Below, one piece after another: positions 21,826 to 33,251 of a stretch of 64,000 nt of DNA. Numbering within the stretch: the first letter of the stretch is position 1; every line of letters begins with the position of its first letter. A program made the position numbers and the translations under genes. Source of the stretch: Nitzschia sp. DOCU1 (lineage: Eukaryota > Bacillariophyta > Bacillariophyceae > Bacillariales > Bacillariaceae); the NCBI GenBank assembly GCA_951394045.1, contig OX595987.1, positions 310,001-374,000 of the forward strand. Reading direction: 5' to 3'. Under the pieces are notes generated by a model. That model was not told the DNA's origin. It was given only the letters and a program-made list of their open reading frames with translations, and did no database searches.

Positions 21826-22749
21826 TCTTCTCAGCTATTCGTCGGACGAGAACCAAGGTACTGTAGTGTGGTTTTCCCACCAATCCCCGACCTGCCTCAT
21901 AGTGAAGGCGTTTGGAAACAATAGCGTTAGGGATCTTTTTGTCTGCCGCATCGGATTCCTATGCCCTTCAAACGCAGAAAGTTCTCCCAATGTCGTACTG
22001 CTTTAAAAAATCTACGAATTAATAGCACAGTACTCCTTTGGTTAGACTTTAAGTGTGGATAATGACTGTCCAGAAGTGATAGACTCTTCAAGAGGATGAC
22101 GTCTTCCCCGCGCTCTCCCTCTTCGTCAGTGAACACACAAGAACAGCGAGAAGAAAGGCTCAGAGAGCAACACGCACGGGCATATATCGAGCGTCTCTCT
22201 TGTAGACGGACAATTTTTACGTAATGAAGCAATAACAGACGATATTGTTTGAGATTAGAACTTCGCTACAGCATTCCACACGCCCCACCACAGTTTTTCG
22301 TTGGGGGAAGATTCCAAACATCACAGTTTAATGCCAACGTACTGCCCATAATTCGCTCACCGTACTATCGGCCTTGCCTCCGAAATAACCCAGTACGGAA
22401 AGTGAACCCCCATTTCCACGCACCACCACTGATGGGTCAAATACGTTCAGCCGAACTGTGAAGCACCAAATCAATCGCTGCTAGTAGAGTGGTGCAACTC
22501 TCTTCCCTGGGCTTCGTAGTTGCCTGCCCTTTTGTTTTGCACATCAAAACCTGCAGGCAAAAAAAGAATTCATTCTCGTTGCAAGCCTGATAAAGGCTTC
22601 AGTCGTTTCCAACAACCATTGCAAGCAACATTTTTTATCGAATTTTGAATCAATTTCGTCTCTTCCGCGCTAATAATCGGAACTTCTTTTACTCTCGTGA
22701 GTCTCTGGCTGCCTAAGCATCCGCTCGTCGTGACGGCAAACAGAAAGAG

Positions 22750-24518
22750 ATGGTGGACCTTGATCTGGTCCTGGCCATAATCCCCAAGTTTGGGTCTTGC
22801 CTGTCGATTTTCTCGAGCTCGTTCATCATCTCTGAGGCGATTGCAGACCATCGTAAGGGGAAAGGAACGGCGATTCAACGAGCGCTGGTCGGGATGAGCG
22901 CCGTTGATGTTTGTGCTAGTTTCGCGTGGTTCTTATCGACGTGGCCTCTCCCTGTGGGAACGGCTCCGCTTGCCCATGGAAATACGGCGTCCTGCAACTT
23001 TCAGGGCTTTTTGCTACAGTTAGCCGTCGGGGTAAGAAATTCTAACTCTGTGGGCTCGGTCATCTATGTCACCTTCTCACCTCTAGCTGTCACTTCAATC
23101 AGGCGCCGCTTTACAACTGCTCCTTGGCACTGTATTACTTGTTAGTCATCAAATTCAACTGGACCAATGCTAAGCTTGCGAAGATTGAAAAGTACGTGCA
23201 TGGCTTTATTATTGCTTTTTCGGTCGGAACTTCGATTGCCGGGCTTCCGTTGACCATGTATAATGAAGTCAAGACCGTGTGCTGGGTAATTGGATCTCCA
23301 GCGGATTGTGGCAATTCAAGCACCTCTCCTTCTGATATCCCCTGCGAGCGGGGAGACTGGGCTTGGCTATTTGGTATCGTCCTTTTCTATGGGCCCCTGT
23401 GGGTTTGTGTGCTGTTAACGATTATTGCGATGGTATTGATCTATGTCAAGGTTAGCGCCACGTTTAAGCGCAATGAACGATATCGATTCCAAGGTAGAAG
23501 GCCAAGTGTCATGAACGCGAATCGCACTAGCGTGACAGCAAGTGGAGTGAGGACGGATAGCGCCGTAACTATTTCGGAGCGACCCCCCCAACGGACGAAT
23601 AGTGGCGGCAGCCTCGGGCCTGCTAGTACTATTACCGCGACTGGAGAAATATGCACCAGGATGAGCCGATTTTCTGCGTTTAGTTCCAAAACCACACCTG
23701 CTGCGATGAAAGAGTTGGAAGAGCTTCAAGCAAAACTTGAACGGGAGGAGGAACTTCAGGAACACGATGAAGAAGGTGATGATCAAGCGGAGGACGGTGA
23801 GCACACCGAAGGAGCGGACGATGAAGAAGGCGAAGACCGCATTCGCCTTGGCCGACCCACAAGAAACGTAGCAGAATCCGAACAAAGTGGTGGTATCGGA
23901 CTGAAAACGGCTTGGATAAATGCCACATCAGCCAATGAATTGGCGGACGGTGGTCATACAAAGAGGAGCGCGCAGGAGGCCACCAGGCGCGTTGGCTTAC
24001 ACAAGAGGACAAACAGTACTATGAGTTCCCGGGCACGCCGGAAACAGAATATGTTTGCAGTCCAAGCTATCCTATATTCTGGAAGCTTTATCATTACTTG
24101 GGCCCCGTCAACGATATGGTCGGTGGCCTACTGGTTCGGGGTGGGAGGGATTGGCTTTGATCTCGCGGCGGCCTGCTGTGAGCCGCTGCAAGGATTTTGG
24201 AACATGCTGATCTTCATTAGAAGTCGCCCCAGCTCGCAAGAGAAGCTCCAACGAATTTTTGGCAGATTCTGTTGCTTCTGGATGGCCCTTCTCCCCCAAA
24301 TTACGGAAAGTTCACAGCATTCGTCTTCGAAACACCTCGAGTCTACTCATAGCGAAGCGGAAGCACGAAGACTAAGTCTGTCAAGAGCTAATGCAACCAA
24401 CAATTCCGTGGAGGGCATGACGTCCGATGTCCTCTCTGAAAGAGAGCAGGTCGGCGAAATTGAAAAGTCAGTTCATTTTGACACGGAGCCATCCGTTGGT
24501 GACTCTGGATCGGGATAG
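22750..24518 (+). CDS. seven-helix G-protein-coupled receptor (cAMP-receptor-like/class E type)
   Basis: 565 residues; exons 22750-23031 and 23103-24518 (71-nt GT-AG intron inside the helix 2-3 region, joining ...LLQLAVG to APLYNCSLALYYLLVIKF). Helices: TM1 about 7-31, TM2 45-66, TM3 around 84-110 with a conserved Cys at 82 just before it, TM4 (FIIAFSVGTSIAGLPLTMY), a Cys-rich second outer loop (VCWVIGSPADCG...C), TM5 (FGIVLFYGPLWVCVLLTIIAMVLIYV), TM6 (ILYSGSFIITWAPSTIW) and TM7 (PLQGFWNMLIFI). Between TM5 and TM6 lies an unusually long inner loop of about 190 residues, rich in Ser/Arg then Glu/Asp, and the tail ends acidic. Topology and the PLQGFWN motif fit the Dictyostelium cAR-like receptors known to be numerous in diatoms. 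Ligand and G-protein unknown. Confidence 0.8.
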
Positions 24519-24873
24519 GCCTGCTTGGTATGATATTTTGGTCAAAGTGACAGGTCCCCGTGTCAGTTCCTTCTAGCTAGCTAGGAGCACTTCATGTTCT
24601 TGATAACGACCGCAATACAGATTGCGATGCGGCGAGGATTTGATTACTGATAGCAGGGAAAAAACGGTCACTCGAGTACACCCTCGACACCCTGGGCGAC
24701 AATTCATTCTACGGCTCGCGTGGGCAAATTTTTCATATCCGTGTGCATGTCAAGGTTTTTTCGCATCTCGATTCTGGCATTGCCCTGCCTAGAATTCTAC
24801 TTGCGTTAGCCCTTGACTAGCGGCAACCATTTTGATTGATAGAATTCAATTCATATTTTGAATAACTGTTTTA
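24519..24873. other. intergenic between convergent genes
   Basis: 3' regions of the receptor and the Mpo1-like gene. Nothing recognisable. Confidence 0.5.
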
Positions 24874-25446
24874 CTATGCTTGTTTGGCTCCCTTGTCTAG
24901 CACAGGCTTAGGTTGAGGCCAGATCCCTCCCCACTTAAACAAAAACCCAATCATTGCGATCAATAGCAGCACGCTGTAGAACATTTCGGTTGGATTCCGA
25001 GCGATTCCGCCATGAAAGAGATCTTCAAAGGCACAATATTCCCCATTCAATAGACCCTGAAAGGATCGCCCGTAGGTAAAGACGGCCGGGATGTCCTTTT
25101 GAAAAACAAAATGCCCGACCCACGCAGGTAGGTAATAAAGGGGCGGAAGAATCAGGTAGTATTTCAGGTTGCCGAAGCCAAAGAAAAACAGAGTCGTCGT
25201 ATAGACAAAGAGCCATAAGGTAGCAACCATCCCGGCTGCATGCAGAATATTGGAAGTCCTATCGAAATGAGCGGCAACATATCCCGCACACAAATCCCGA
25301 AGCGGCAAGTCGGGTTGCACGGATTCCGAGGTCAACCCCCGTAACGCCCTCTCGGCAACTTCATGACCATGAAGGGCAGCGACAATAGCGCCACCCCTGA
25401 GTTGCGCAATGAACATGGTAGCGTAAGCCACAATGAGCCCCCACAT
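24874..25446 (-). CDS. Mpo1-like (DUF962) membrane protein
   Basis: 190 residues from the ATG at 25446; the frame is open about 14 codons further without an ATG, so an upstream exon is possible. Diagnostic features: AHFDRTSNILHAAGM (Asn/His), YYLPAWVGHFVFQKDIPAVFTYG (GH-x2-F-x2-D/N-x-PA), matching the DUF962 signature, and three or four hydrophobic segments. Characterised members such as yeast Mpo1 are ER-membrane iron dioxygenases acting on 2-hydroxy fatty acids during phytosphingosine degradation; the conserved His residues would hold the iron. An extra hydrophobic, Gly/Ala/Leu-rich segment of about 60 residues precedes the core. Family call is fairly good; reaction inferred only from family. 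Confidence 0.65.
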   Translation of the reverse strand: MWGLIVAYATMFIAQLRGGAIVAALHGHEVAERALRGLTSESVQPDLPLRDLCAGYVAAHFDRTSNILHAAGMVATLWLFVYTTTLFFFGFGNLKYYLILPPLYYLPAWVGHFVFQKDIPAVFTYGRSFQGLLNGEYCAFEDLFHGGIARNPTEMFYSVLLLIAMIGFLFKWGGIWPQPKPVLDKGAKQA

Positions 25447-26162
25447 TTTTAACTTGATGAGAACTTTCAACGCCAGGTTATGTTGGATAGAGTGAAGTTA
25501 AGCAACAGGGAGATCTTACGTTCTTTTCTTTGGAAGCAGATCCTTTTCGTTGCTGTCTTTCTCTACTCTCCTCGCTTCATTTTTGTCGCGGGTCGCGCAA
25601 CTGTGCGTACCTTTTCAATCAGTAGTAGAGTGCCGACAAACCCGACTAATCAAAAGTGACCTCTACGACTACCATGGTCCCCTGACTAAACAGTCTGCAT
25701 TGGTAACTCTGGGCCCGAGCAATGGCTCTACTATGAGTGGCAATAGCAACTCCAAGATTTTGACAGACTGGCGGCCGGTGATTCGCTTCTGCCACTCATC
25801 AGATAGATAATAGTGGAACAGCGGCAGTTGCAGGGCTAGTACCGTTCGCAGCTTCGCCCAAACTATAATAGCAAGTACTAGCTCGTTTCGACCATCCTCG
25901 CGAATGTAAACTTGTATGCAATTCAAAGAAAAGTAGCTGATGCGATGGATATTTTAATCATCGAGTTAAGGAAGCATTTGTTTTACGAATCAAGCAAAAC
26001 GCCCGTTGCGCCAATTGCAAAAGCATCCCGAGCATAATAGGCTCTAGAGACATTTGCTCCGCACACCGCCAGATCCTATATGATGTCGCATCGACCAACA
26101 GACTCCGCCAACGAATTTCCAAGGTTGCCTCACCCCGTGCAGGCTCCCCTGAGAAAATTCAC
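25447..26162. other. intergenic
   Basis: Upstream of the Mpo1-like gene and downstream of RPB11. Only short unsupported frames. Confidence 0.45.
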
Positions 26163-26759
26163 CTAGAATTGGGCCATATCCGCATCATGTTCCCGTTTCC
26201 AGGCTTCCATTGCTTCCTGAAACTGCGTAATCAAGTGGTCCGTCTCGTTCGACAAATCTTCAATAGCAGACGACAACACTTCGACAGGTGCAACGTTGGA
26301 GTTATTGGTTTGAATTTTCATATTGATAAAGTGGACCAAAGGGTGGGGATGATAGTAGCCAGCGAATCGGACGGAAGGGTCTCGAAGGAGTTGCATTCGA
26401 AATAGATTAGCGATCGTGTGGTCTGTGGTTTTGAAGGACAGCAAAAGATGAAACAAATCGTCGTCAGGACGCAAACAGGGGGTGAGCCGCATTGCATGAA
26501 AACCAGTCGGAAGCACAACAAGCAGTAGTTTCGCGAGCATATTTTCTTACCTTCTTTATTGAATCGGAAAGTACCCGCATTTGCAACCTATCATAGCAAA
26601 TATTAATGAGAATACGCGATAAAGAACGCCTGGAACGAAACGCCGATCAATGCAATCGCGTCTCTTCTTCCCTACCTTTGTATCGGCAGTGTACACGCAT
26701 TTCACCTCCCCGTTATCCTCGTCTAATAGAAATGAAAGAGACCTTTCTGGAGCGTTCAT
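26163..26759 (-). CDS. DNA-directed RNA polymerase II subunit RPB11
   Basis: Small alpha-like subunit that pairs with RPB3 in polymerase II assembly. Three exons: 26759-26676, 26587-26551, 26422-26163 (introns 88 and 128 nt, all GT-AG), 126 residues; human RPB11 has 117. Exon 1 encodes MNAPERSLSFLLDEDNGEVK to TADTK, the 37-nt exon 2 encodes VANAGTFRFNKE, and exon 3 resumes DHTIANLFRMQLLRDPSVRF then AGYYHPHPLVHFINMKIQT. These reproduce the family's DTKVPNA...NKEDHTLGN...LL-DP-V-FAGY-VPHPLEH pattern in order, which confirms all junctions. FAGY and HPL favour RPB11 over the pol I/III relative RPAC2. The C-terminus ends helical (ITQFQEAMEAWKRE). Confidence 0.93.
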
Positions 26760-27145
26760 GGTTCGCTGTCGTCCTGTGGGGTTTGTTTGTAATGATGGGC
26801 ATGCACTAGGATGAGTTTCGTGGCCCACCGCTGTGGTACCTCTCGACCATTATGCCGTGGTCATCGCGTACCATCGCTGTGGTCGCCGTCGCGGCGTCTC
26901 GGCGTTTTTGTGGTTGACTCGGACGACGGACAGGTATTTTCGACTGAATCGAATCATCGACCATTTGACCACCCGGACTGTAGCACGACTGACATTTTGA
27001 CCACTTGGACTAGGCCCGGCGGCCACGGCGCGGAGACCCATACAAGGTGCGCGCAGGGCGGTTCGATTTTGCCCATCGGCGATGAAAACGACGATCGAAC
27101 TACGGCGATTGACCCGAAGACGATGGAGTTGAAGCAAATGAGCTT
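26760..27145. other. upstream of RPB11
   Basis: An open frame at 26811-27215 (plus) overlaps here but has no supporting feature. It probably contains the RPB11 promoter. Confidence 0.4.
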
Positions 27146-27868
27146 ATGCCATTTCACACACGACCGTCGCCAAATCCAATCGCCTCTAACGATAGAACGG
27201 CCGTTCTTACGTTGAAACACACCGGGGTATACAGGTCAGCTAAACCCGGTAACGTGCTCTATTATCCAACGGCAGCTGATTATGGTAACTACAATGAGAA
27301 GTGGTTCTCAAGTTGTACTTTGAGATTGCGTTTTCATAAAAGATCAACGACGGGACTTATTGTCCCATCGCCCAATACATGTGGTTGCTTTGGAAATCGG
27401 AACTTGGAAGTTGTCGACCCACCTTCCTCCTCCGACTCCGTTGCCTGCTCTTTCTTCGCCACCACAATGCTTAATCGAGGACAAACCAAATCATCCCGCA
27501 TTGAAAAGACACCGTCCCTTCCGGAGATTGCAGAAGCACCGTCAACAGGTTCATCTGCATTATTATCTATTACCCCCATGACAATTCAAAAAGGAAGAAT
27601 CTGGAATTTGTGGACTTGTGGTGCATCATGCTTGTCGCCGAACAATGGGCATGACACCAAGCAAGGACGACGGAGACGACGACGAAATAAACGATCGAGT
27701 TCGTCCGACAATTCCTCTACAAGCAGATCTACAGGTAGCAGCTCCGCTGGTAGTGAAAGCTATGAAAGTGGTAGTACCGAAGTTGGCTTGGAAATCGGAT
27801 ATGACTATGCATATTCTTGCCGCCGCCCCGTACCGCTGAACAACCCATACCCCTTCAACCGGAACTAG
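27146..27868 (+). CDS. hypothetical low-complexity protein
   Basis: 240-codon frame with ATG at 27146. The N-terminal half has no clear pattern; one Cys cluster (WNLWTCGASC) is followed by a strongly basic RRRRRRNKR patch and a Ser/Gly-rich stretch with acidic residues. No domain, signal peptide or membrane helix. It is the longest frame in this gap, but low complexity inflates open length, so it may not be a gene. Confidence 0.3.
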   Translation: MPFHTRPSPNPIASNDRTAVLTLKHTGVYRSAKPGNVLYYPTAADYGNYNEKWFSSCTLRLRFHKRSTTGLIVPSPNTCGCFGNRNLEVVDPPSSSDSVACSFFATTMLNRGQTKSSRIEKTPSLPEIAEAPSTGSSALLSITPMTIQKGRIWNLWTCGASCLSPNNGHDTKQGRRRRRRNKRSSSSDNSSTSRSTGSSSAGSESYESGSTEVGLEIGYDYAYSCRRPVPLNNPYPFNRN

Positions 27869-28144
27869 CGCAAAGTCTGCGGTTCAGCTTCCGTGAAACG
27901 AGATGCGGTCCTTCGCACGATACCTCTTCACCGTACACTCTTTCATCCTTTCAACCTTTCACCACTGCTGCTCCATCGACTATTCCGTCAGGTGCAACAA
28001 ATAGCAGCCTACTGGACCGATTTAGGTACGGGTGGGGCGCTTCTAATCCTATAATGCTAAAGAAATCATCACATTGAGGTGTGGTGCTAATTTATGTAAG
28101 CCGGTAGTTTGACAGACTGTACTCGTTTCGTTCCGTTTCGATTT

Positions 28145-30775
28145 CTATGCTGCGGCGACGGCTTCTTGTTGGGGCGCCTCCTCCTCTTCCTTGTCTTTCC
28201 ACATGCCGTATTCCTTGATCAAATCAATGAGCGCCTCCACGGCCTGATCATTGGGGATGCTCTTGCGAACGACTTCCTTTCCATAGTACAAATCGACCTT
28301 GCCTGGAAGAGTTCCAACATAACCAAAGTCGGCGTCTGCCATCTCACCAGGACCATTCACAATGCAACCCATAACCGCAATTGTCACACCAGGCAAGTGT
28401 CCAGTGGCCTCTTGAATGTTGGCAGTTGTTTCTTGCAGGTCAAACAAAGTTCGTCCGCACGAAGGGCATGATACGAATTCAGTCTTGGTGTTGCGCATGC
28501 GGGCGCCTTGGAGCAAACTGAATGACGTTTGTCGCAAATAGTCGACCGAGAAGTTTTGCTTCTGGACTTGATCAATCATGACACCATCTCCATTTCCGTC
28601 GGTAAGTAGAGAGCCGATCTTTGTTCCCAGCTGAAGAGCCAACTCGTTGGAATCGTCTGTGTCGGTCACAAAGTGGTGAATTACTGCTCGATCGATGCCG
28701 TTTGCCTTGAAGATTTCGAACACGCGACGCGAGGCGTGCAAGTGGCTAAGGCTTTCCTTTGGCTTGAGAATGCAGAAGACAGGATTCAGCTCTTTGACCT
28801 TTGCAATAGTTTCGTCCTCTTCGTCTCCGTTCAATTCAACGACCAAGCGAACTGCGCCTTCCGGGAGCTGAAGAGGAGAGGTCAAAGTCAGCACCAAAGT
28901 AAATGACAGGAGCGCAATATTTAACCATAATGTATTACCTTTCCATTCTTTGCAACAGCATCTTCTAGGCTCATAAGAGCGACAGCATTCGGAAGGGGAT
29001 CTTTTTCCAATTCCTCAGCGGGCACAATCACTCCCATGCTAACTTCGATCAGACGGCGGATAGCAGCGCGGGCTTCAGTGTCACTGGATGGAGGAATTGT
29101 TCTCATGAAAATAGAGTCGACGGTGGCAATGTCCTTGAAAGGCATACCGACGGCGGTTTTGCATCCTAGCTGTTGGTACAAGTATTGAGCGTTCTCCTTC
29201 TTGAACATTTCAGGTTGGACAACGGAAATGACACTACCGTCACGGTGAAGGAAACCTCGTACATCAACAATGTCCCCTTCTTGTTGTTCTGGAAGTTCCC
29301 CTTGGCGACGCGAGTAGCTTGTAATATCTCGGGTATCTTTGTAACTCTTGACGGCATCTTGTTGGGCTTTAGCGTCGGGGTTAGTTGCAAGTCTAGACTG
29401 TGCGATCTCGGCTAAGCGATTGCATGGTTCGTATTCAAACTCAGGGTCTTCAGTCAAAGATACACGCACAGTGTCACCCAAGCCGTCGGCCAACAAGGTT
29501 CCAATTCCGATAGCTGACTTCATACGACCATCTTCACCCTCGCCAGCTTCCGTGACACCCAAGTGAAGGGGGTAGTCCCAACCGAGGCGGTACTGCTCAG
29601 CGGCCAATAAGCGGTAAGACTGAACCATAACCAAAGGGTTGCTTGCTTTCATGGAGAAAACAAAGTTATGGTAGTCTTGGCTTCGGCAAATATCCGCAAA
29701 CTCGATCGCAGATTCGACCATTCCACGGGGAGTGTCTCCGTAGAACGACAAAACGCGAGACGACAAGGATCCGTGGTTGGTTCCAATACGCATGCATCGA
29801 TTCAACTCCTTGCACTTCTCAACCAATGGATACATGGCCTCTACGAGATATTGTCGCTCTTGGAAGTAGTCGTCTTCTGTCTCGTACACCTTTTCCGCGA
29901 AATCCTTTCGTCCGTCGGCAAAGTTTCCAGGGTTGATTCGAATCTTCTCCAACGCTTCGGCCACCATAAGGGCAACCTTGGGCTGAAAGTGCATATCGGC
30001 ACAGAGCGGAATATCGTAGCCTTTCTTAAAAAGACCCTCGCGGATCTTCATAGCCGCATTTGCCTCTCGTCGTCCTTGAACAGTAATACGGACCAAATCA
30101 AACCCTTTGTCGGCACATCGCATAACTTGTTCAATAGTAGCCTCTACATTTGCAGTATCCGTCGTGGCCATGGTTTGTCGCACAATGGGGTGATCCGAGC
30201 CAAAGTTGATCGGTCCGCATGTGACAGTTCGCGTCTTTCGGCGGGTCACCGAATGAAGATCTTCACAGTACTTGCCAATGGGGCCAAATTTCTCGTCGCG
30301 GGCACCCGATTTCCACGACGGCGTCCACAGCACGTCCGTTGCAGAAGGAGCAGCTTCTGTCGACTAAAGAAAAACGAAAATGAGATGAAAGTATGTGTTT
30401 GTAGTTCCATCGTAAACCTCCCCCCGACATCTCGATCGATGTTGATGTTGAAGGCAGGTATCCATCACACACGTTCCACTTTGGGCATCCAATTTTTCCG
30501 ATTCCTTGTTGAACTTCCAATGGTGGGTGTAACCAATAACAACGAAGGATCTTACGGAATCCGGGAGTAAAGAATCTTCCCGTGAATCACGAGTGACCTC
30601 CACATGGAAGCAAAAAAGCTTTCGTCCGCAAACGACCATGGCCTGACTTTCGACTTACCATTCGCAATACCGAAGTGCCGATCTTTTGTTTCATACCAGC
30701 AAAAGCATCGACTCCTTGATAAGAAAGACCTGCGAGGATAACGGCCGAGGCCACTTGGGAAGTGATTTTCACCAT
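28145..30775 (-). CDS. ispG: 4-hydroxy-3-methylbut-2-en-1-yl diphosphate synthase, plastid (IspG/HDS)
   Basis: Penultimate enzyme of the plastid MEP isoprenoid pathway, converting MEcPP to HMBPP with a 4Fe-4S cluster. Exons 30775-30659, 30363-28939, 28867-28145 (introns 295 and 71 nt) give 754 residues, the size of plant-type enzymes (Arabidopsis about 740) with the extra middle domain absent from most bacteria. Exon 1 is a signal peptide ending VDAF-AGM, the plastid entry motif. The TIM-barrel part starts at [20 protein letters not shown] and includes [15 protein letters not shown] and [20 protein letters not shown]. The C-terminal part carries the cluster ligands SCPSCGRT (C648, C651) and [10 protein letters not shown] (C682, E689). 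The plastid supply of carotenoids, including fucoxanthin used by the antenna protein in this window, depends on this pathway. Confidence 0.95.
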
Positions 30776-31502
30776 GGTGGACTTTTGTTCTTTCGGTGAA
30801 AAAGTGTACCGTCGATTGTGATGTGCGTCTTTCGCAAGAGCACCCACCGCCTTGCGATCTCGGTCGATCGTTGCCATCCAAAGCGAGATTCCTAGCATAC
30901 TGGTATCATACGTCATCGTCGTCCGATGGGGCTTCAACGTGGAATTTCGTCTGGCCGTCGTCACTTGGTCCGATAAGTCGCCATTTCGGCTAACGCGCTC
31001 TAATCTACTACCGGTAGAGCGACTCGGGAGTATGCAGTACTATACTACAACAGAAAGACCATTAAGAGTAGGCAATAAAATGGCAAAAGAAGGCAACTGC
31101 TGACAATGCTTCATATGTTGTTCCAGTTAGACATCAGAAAGAGGGAGGTGCTAGTAGTCCTCAAATAGAACAATTACATAGCACTACGGCCATGCTGGGA
31201 CGATGGCGCTATGATCAATAAAACCGTTTTTATGGGTCCTCGTGAGGCAATCGCACAATATCACGACAGAAAGACTGTGGAGATGAAAGGTGGCAGCGCG
31301 GCTTGATTCCCCTATTCTATCAGCAAGATTAAAACGTGATCGACGCCGTTCTTAATACGGATTTGGCTGATCCAAGTTTGAGCTGTCAAAGGCGTAAGTC
31401 AACCCCAAAACAAATCCATCACAAGGTGTTCTTCAGTTCCTATTATTCCTTTACGTTTAATACAGCAATTCGCTCTGGGTACTGCTCCTGCTACTGCTAC
31501 TT
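30776..31502. other. intergenic
   Basis: ispG promoter side and 3' region of the next gene. One palindrome CTACCGGTAG at 31008-31017 lies within a wider CGCTCT...AGAGCG inverted repeat. No gene was seen. Confidence 0.5.
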
Positions 31503-33251
31503 CTAGACAACCCCACCCTCACCGGTCGGGAGTGTTTCAAGCGCCGAATTGCTTGGTGGAGGAGTACCTGCAGTAGTCTCGTTTGTTGTAGTGACGTTGT
31601 TTTCGCTGTGTTGCTCGGTTTTTGGCTCGGATGATGGCTTGCTTCGACAATAGAAAGTGTACACGATGATCGCTAGAATCACGACGGCGGGGACAACCGT
31701 CGCCACGATGATAACGGTAGTACGATTGTCGTCCTCCTCACCCGTCTGTCCATCGTCGTCTGGAACGACCCCACTTCCTCGGATGGGGTCAGCATCCGGC
31801 GGCAAGTATTGCCAGTCATAAAATCCATCGGCCTTCAACATCGAGAACGTATAAATGTCTGACCTGCCTCTGGGAAAATCTAGCGAATTAGCAACGAGAA
31901 TCAGATCGTTGACTTGAGTCCCAACAATATTGGATAGAAAATCGGGCCTTCGGGAATCTATTTGCCGGGTCCACGTAATAGATCCATCGGCGGTATCCAC
32001 CAACGCTACAAAGAGGTCTTGGTCCTTGGCAGGTACTTGGACGCGTGTGTCGTCCTCCTTTAATGAAACCCCCGCGGGTACGTGGCCTGCAACATAGACA
32101 GACGTGGAGCTAGCCACACATTTAACTCCCTCCACTCCCAAACCATGCCATTGTTGTGTCCATTGGATATTCAAAGTATCCACATCGAGCATCATGATGA
32201 ATCCTCCGCCGTTCTCGGACGTTTCATCGTCTGCCTTCATTTTGCCAGTGGTGGATCCAACCACAAAGATATTGTCATCTGAAGCGCAGATTCCTCGAAT
32301 GAAATCATCTTGACCTACTTGCGATTGGATCCGCAAGGAGTGCTCTGCCGTAAGGTGTGTCTGGCTAGCTGCACTATCATCAATTTCCCCACTAGTAGCA
32401 TTCACCTTTGTGATATACCCATCCCAGCTGTTGGACCAGGCACCGGCGCCCACATAGCTCCCTTTTCCATTCGAGGAACCACTCACAATAAGTAGATCTC
32501 GAGAGGGCACGTGGATGACAGCCGCAATGGTTGAACGTCCCTCGGTCGTCGCCATTTCCACCTCCCAGGCAGTTTTCATGGCCGTCATGTTAACCTTGAC
32601 AACTTTGGGGGAATCTAGTTGTTGTTCCGAATTGATGGGATGAGTCATCAAAAGATAATACTCATAAATATTGCGTAGTCCATCATTTTCATTCTCTGGA
32701 GCAGGAGGTGGTAAAACGCCCCCCGTGTCATGCATTCCCACATAAACGCCACCTTCCGAGTCGCTTGACACCGAAACAGGAAAGCTCCCGACTGGAAGGT
32801 TGAATGGATTTGTTTGCGTCAAATCTGCGTATTCTCCATAAAAGTCCAGAGTCGCAATCATGCCCTGGTTGACATCAAAGCCGACCGAGATTCCCTGAGG
32901 CAAGGTCACATTGGACGACGAGACATCTTCATTCGCGGGACGGGGAAAGATCTCAAATTGTGTGCACAAATTTGGACTTTCAAAGATGGCGCGATCAAAC
33001 CCTCGAATGTCCCCTACAGCAATGTAACAATCCGTGTCCGACGCTCCTTGCAGATTAATGTCTTTGAAAGCCGACCGATACAAAACCCCAGTCGTAATCA
33101 GCTTGAAGCTGGTCTGATCCAAATTGGAATGAAATGACACTTGGGTGCTATGGCGAGAAATGGTCACCCACGCAATGGTCGCATCCGGCAAGGAAGATAG
33201 TAGCAGCAAAGGAATCGCCACAAACTGTTTCCAAACCAACAAGGTCTTCAT
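31503..33251 (-). CDS. secreted-domain membrane protein with probable beta-propeller
   Basis: 582 residues, ATG at 33251, single exon. Signal peptide at about residues 8-27 (FVAIPLLLLSSLPDATIA). The outer region has repeated strand-rich blocks with the pattern GxxxVxGSTxG / VYVAGHV / LILVAN and Trp-containing TW-RQID and IQWTQQW motifs, as in PQQ/quinoprotein-like or Kelch-like propellers, although exact blades cannot be counted by eye. Several NxT/S sites. An acidic stalk (DDDGQTGEEDDN) leads to one membrane helix (about 512-535, VIIVATVVPAVVILAIIVYTFY) and a 47-residue Ser/Thr/Pro tail. A surface receptor or adhesion role is plausible but not shown. Confidence 0.7.
   Translation of the reverse strand: MKTLLVWKQFVAIPLLLLSSLPDATIAWVTISRHSTQVSFHSNLDQTSFKLITTGVLYRSAFKDINLQGASDTDCYIAVGDIRGFDRAIFESPNLCTQFEIFPRPANEDVSSSNVTLPQGISVGFDVNQGMIATLDFYGEYADLTQTNPFNLPVGSFPVSVSSDSEGGVYVGMHDTGGVLPPPAPENENDGLRNIYEYYLLMTHPINSEQQLDSPKVVKVNMTAMKTAWEVEMATTEGRSTIAAVIHVPSRDLLIVSGSSNGKGSYVGAGAWSNSWDGYITKVNATSGEIDDSAASQTHLTAEHSLRIQSQVGQDDFIRGICASDDNIFVVGSTTGKMKADDETSENGGGFIMMLDVDTLNIQWTQQWHGLGVEGVKCVASSTSVYVAGHVPAGVSLKEDDTRVQVPAKDQDLFVALVDTADGSITWTRQIDSRRPDFLSNIVGTQVNDLILVANSLDFPRGRSDIYTFSMLKADGFYDWQYLPPDADPIRGSGVVPDDDGQTGEEDDNRTTVIIVATVVPAVVILAIIVYTFYCRSKPSSEPKTEQHSENNVTTTNETTAGTPPPSNSALETLPTGEGGVV

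Larger units (their letters stand above)
21166..22749. other. 1.6 kb intergenic region
   Basis: No convincing coding frame. Contains a G11 run (21262-21272), a pair of adjacent hairpins with a tRNA-like B-box (21753-21825), and the promoter side of the receptor gene at 22750. Confidence 0.5.
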
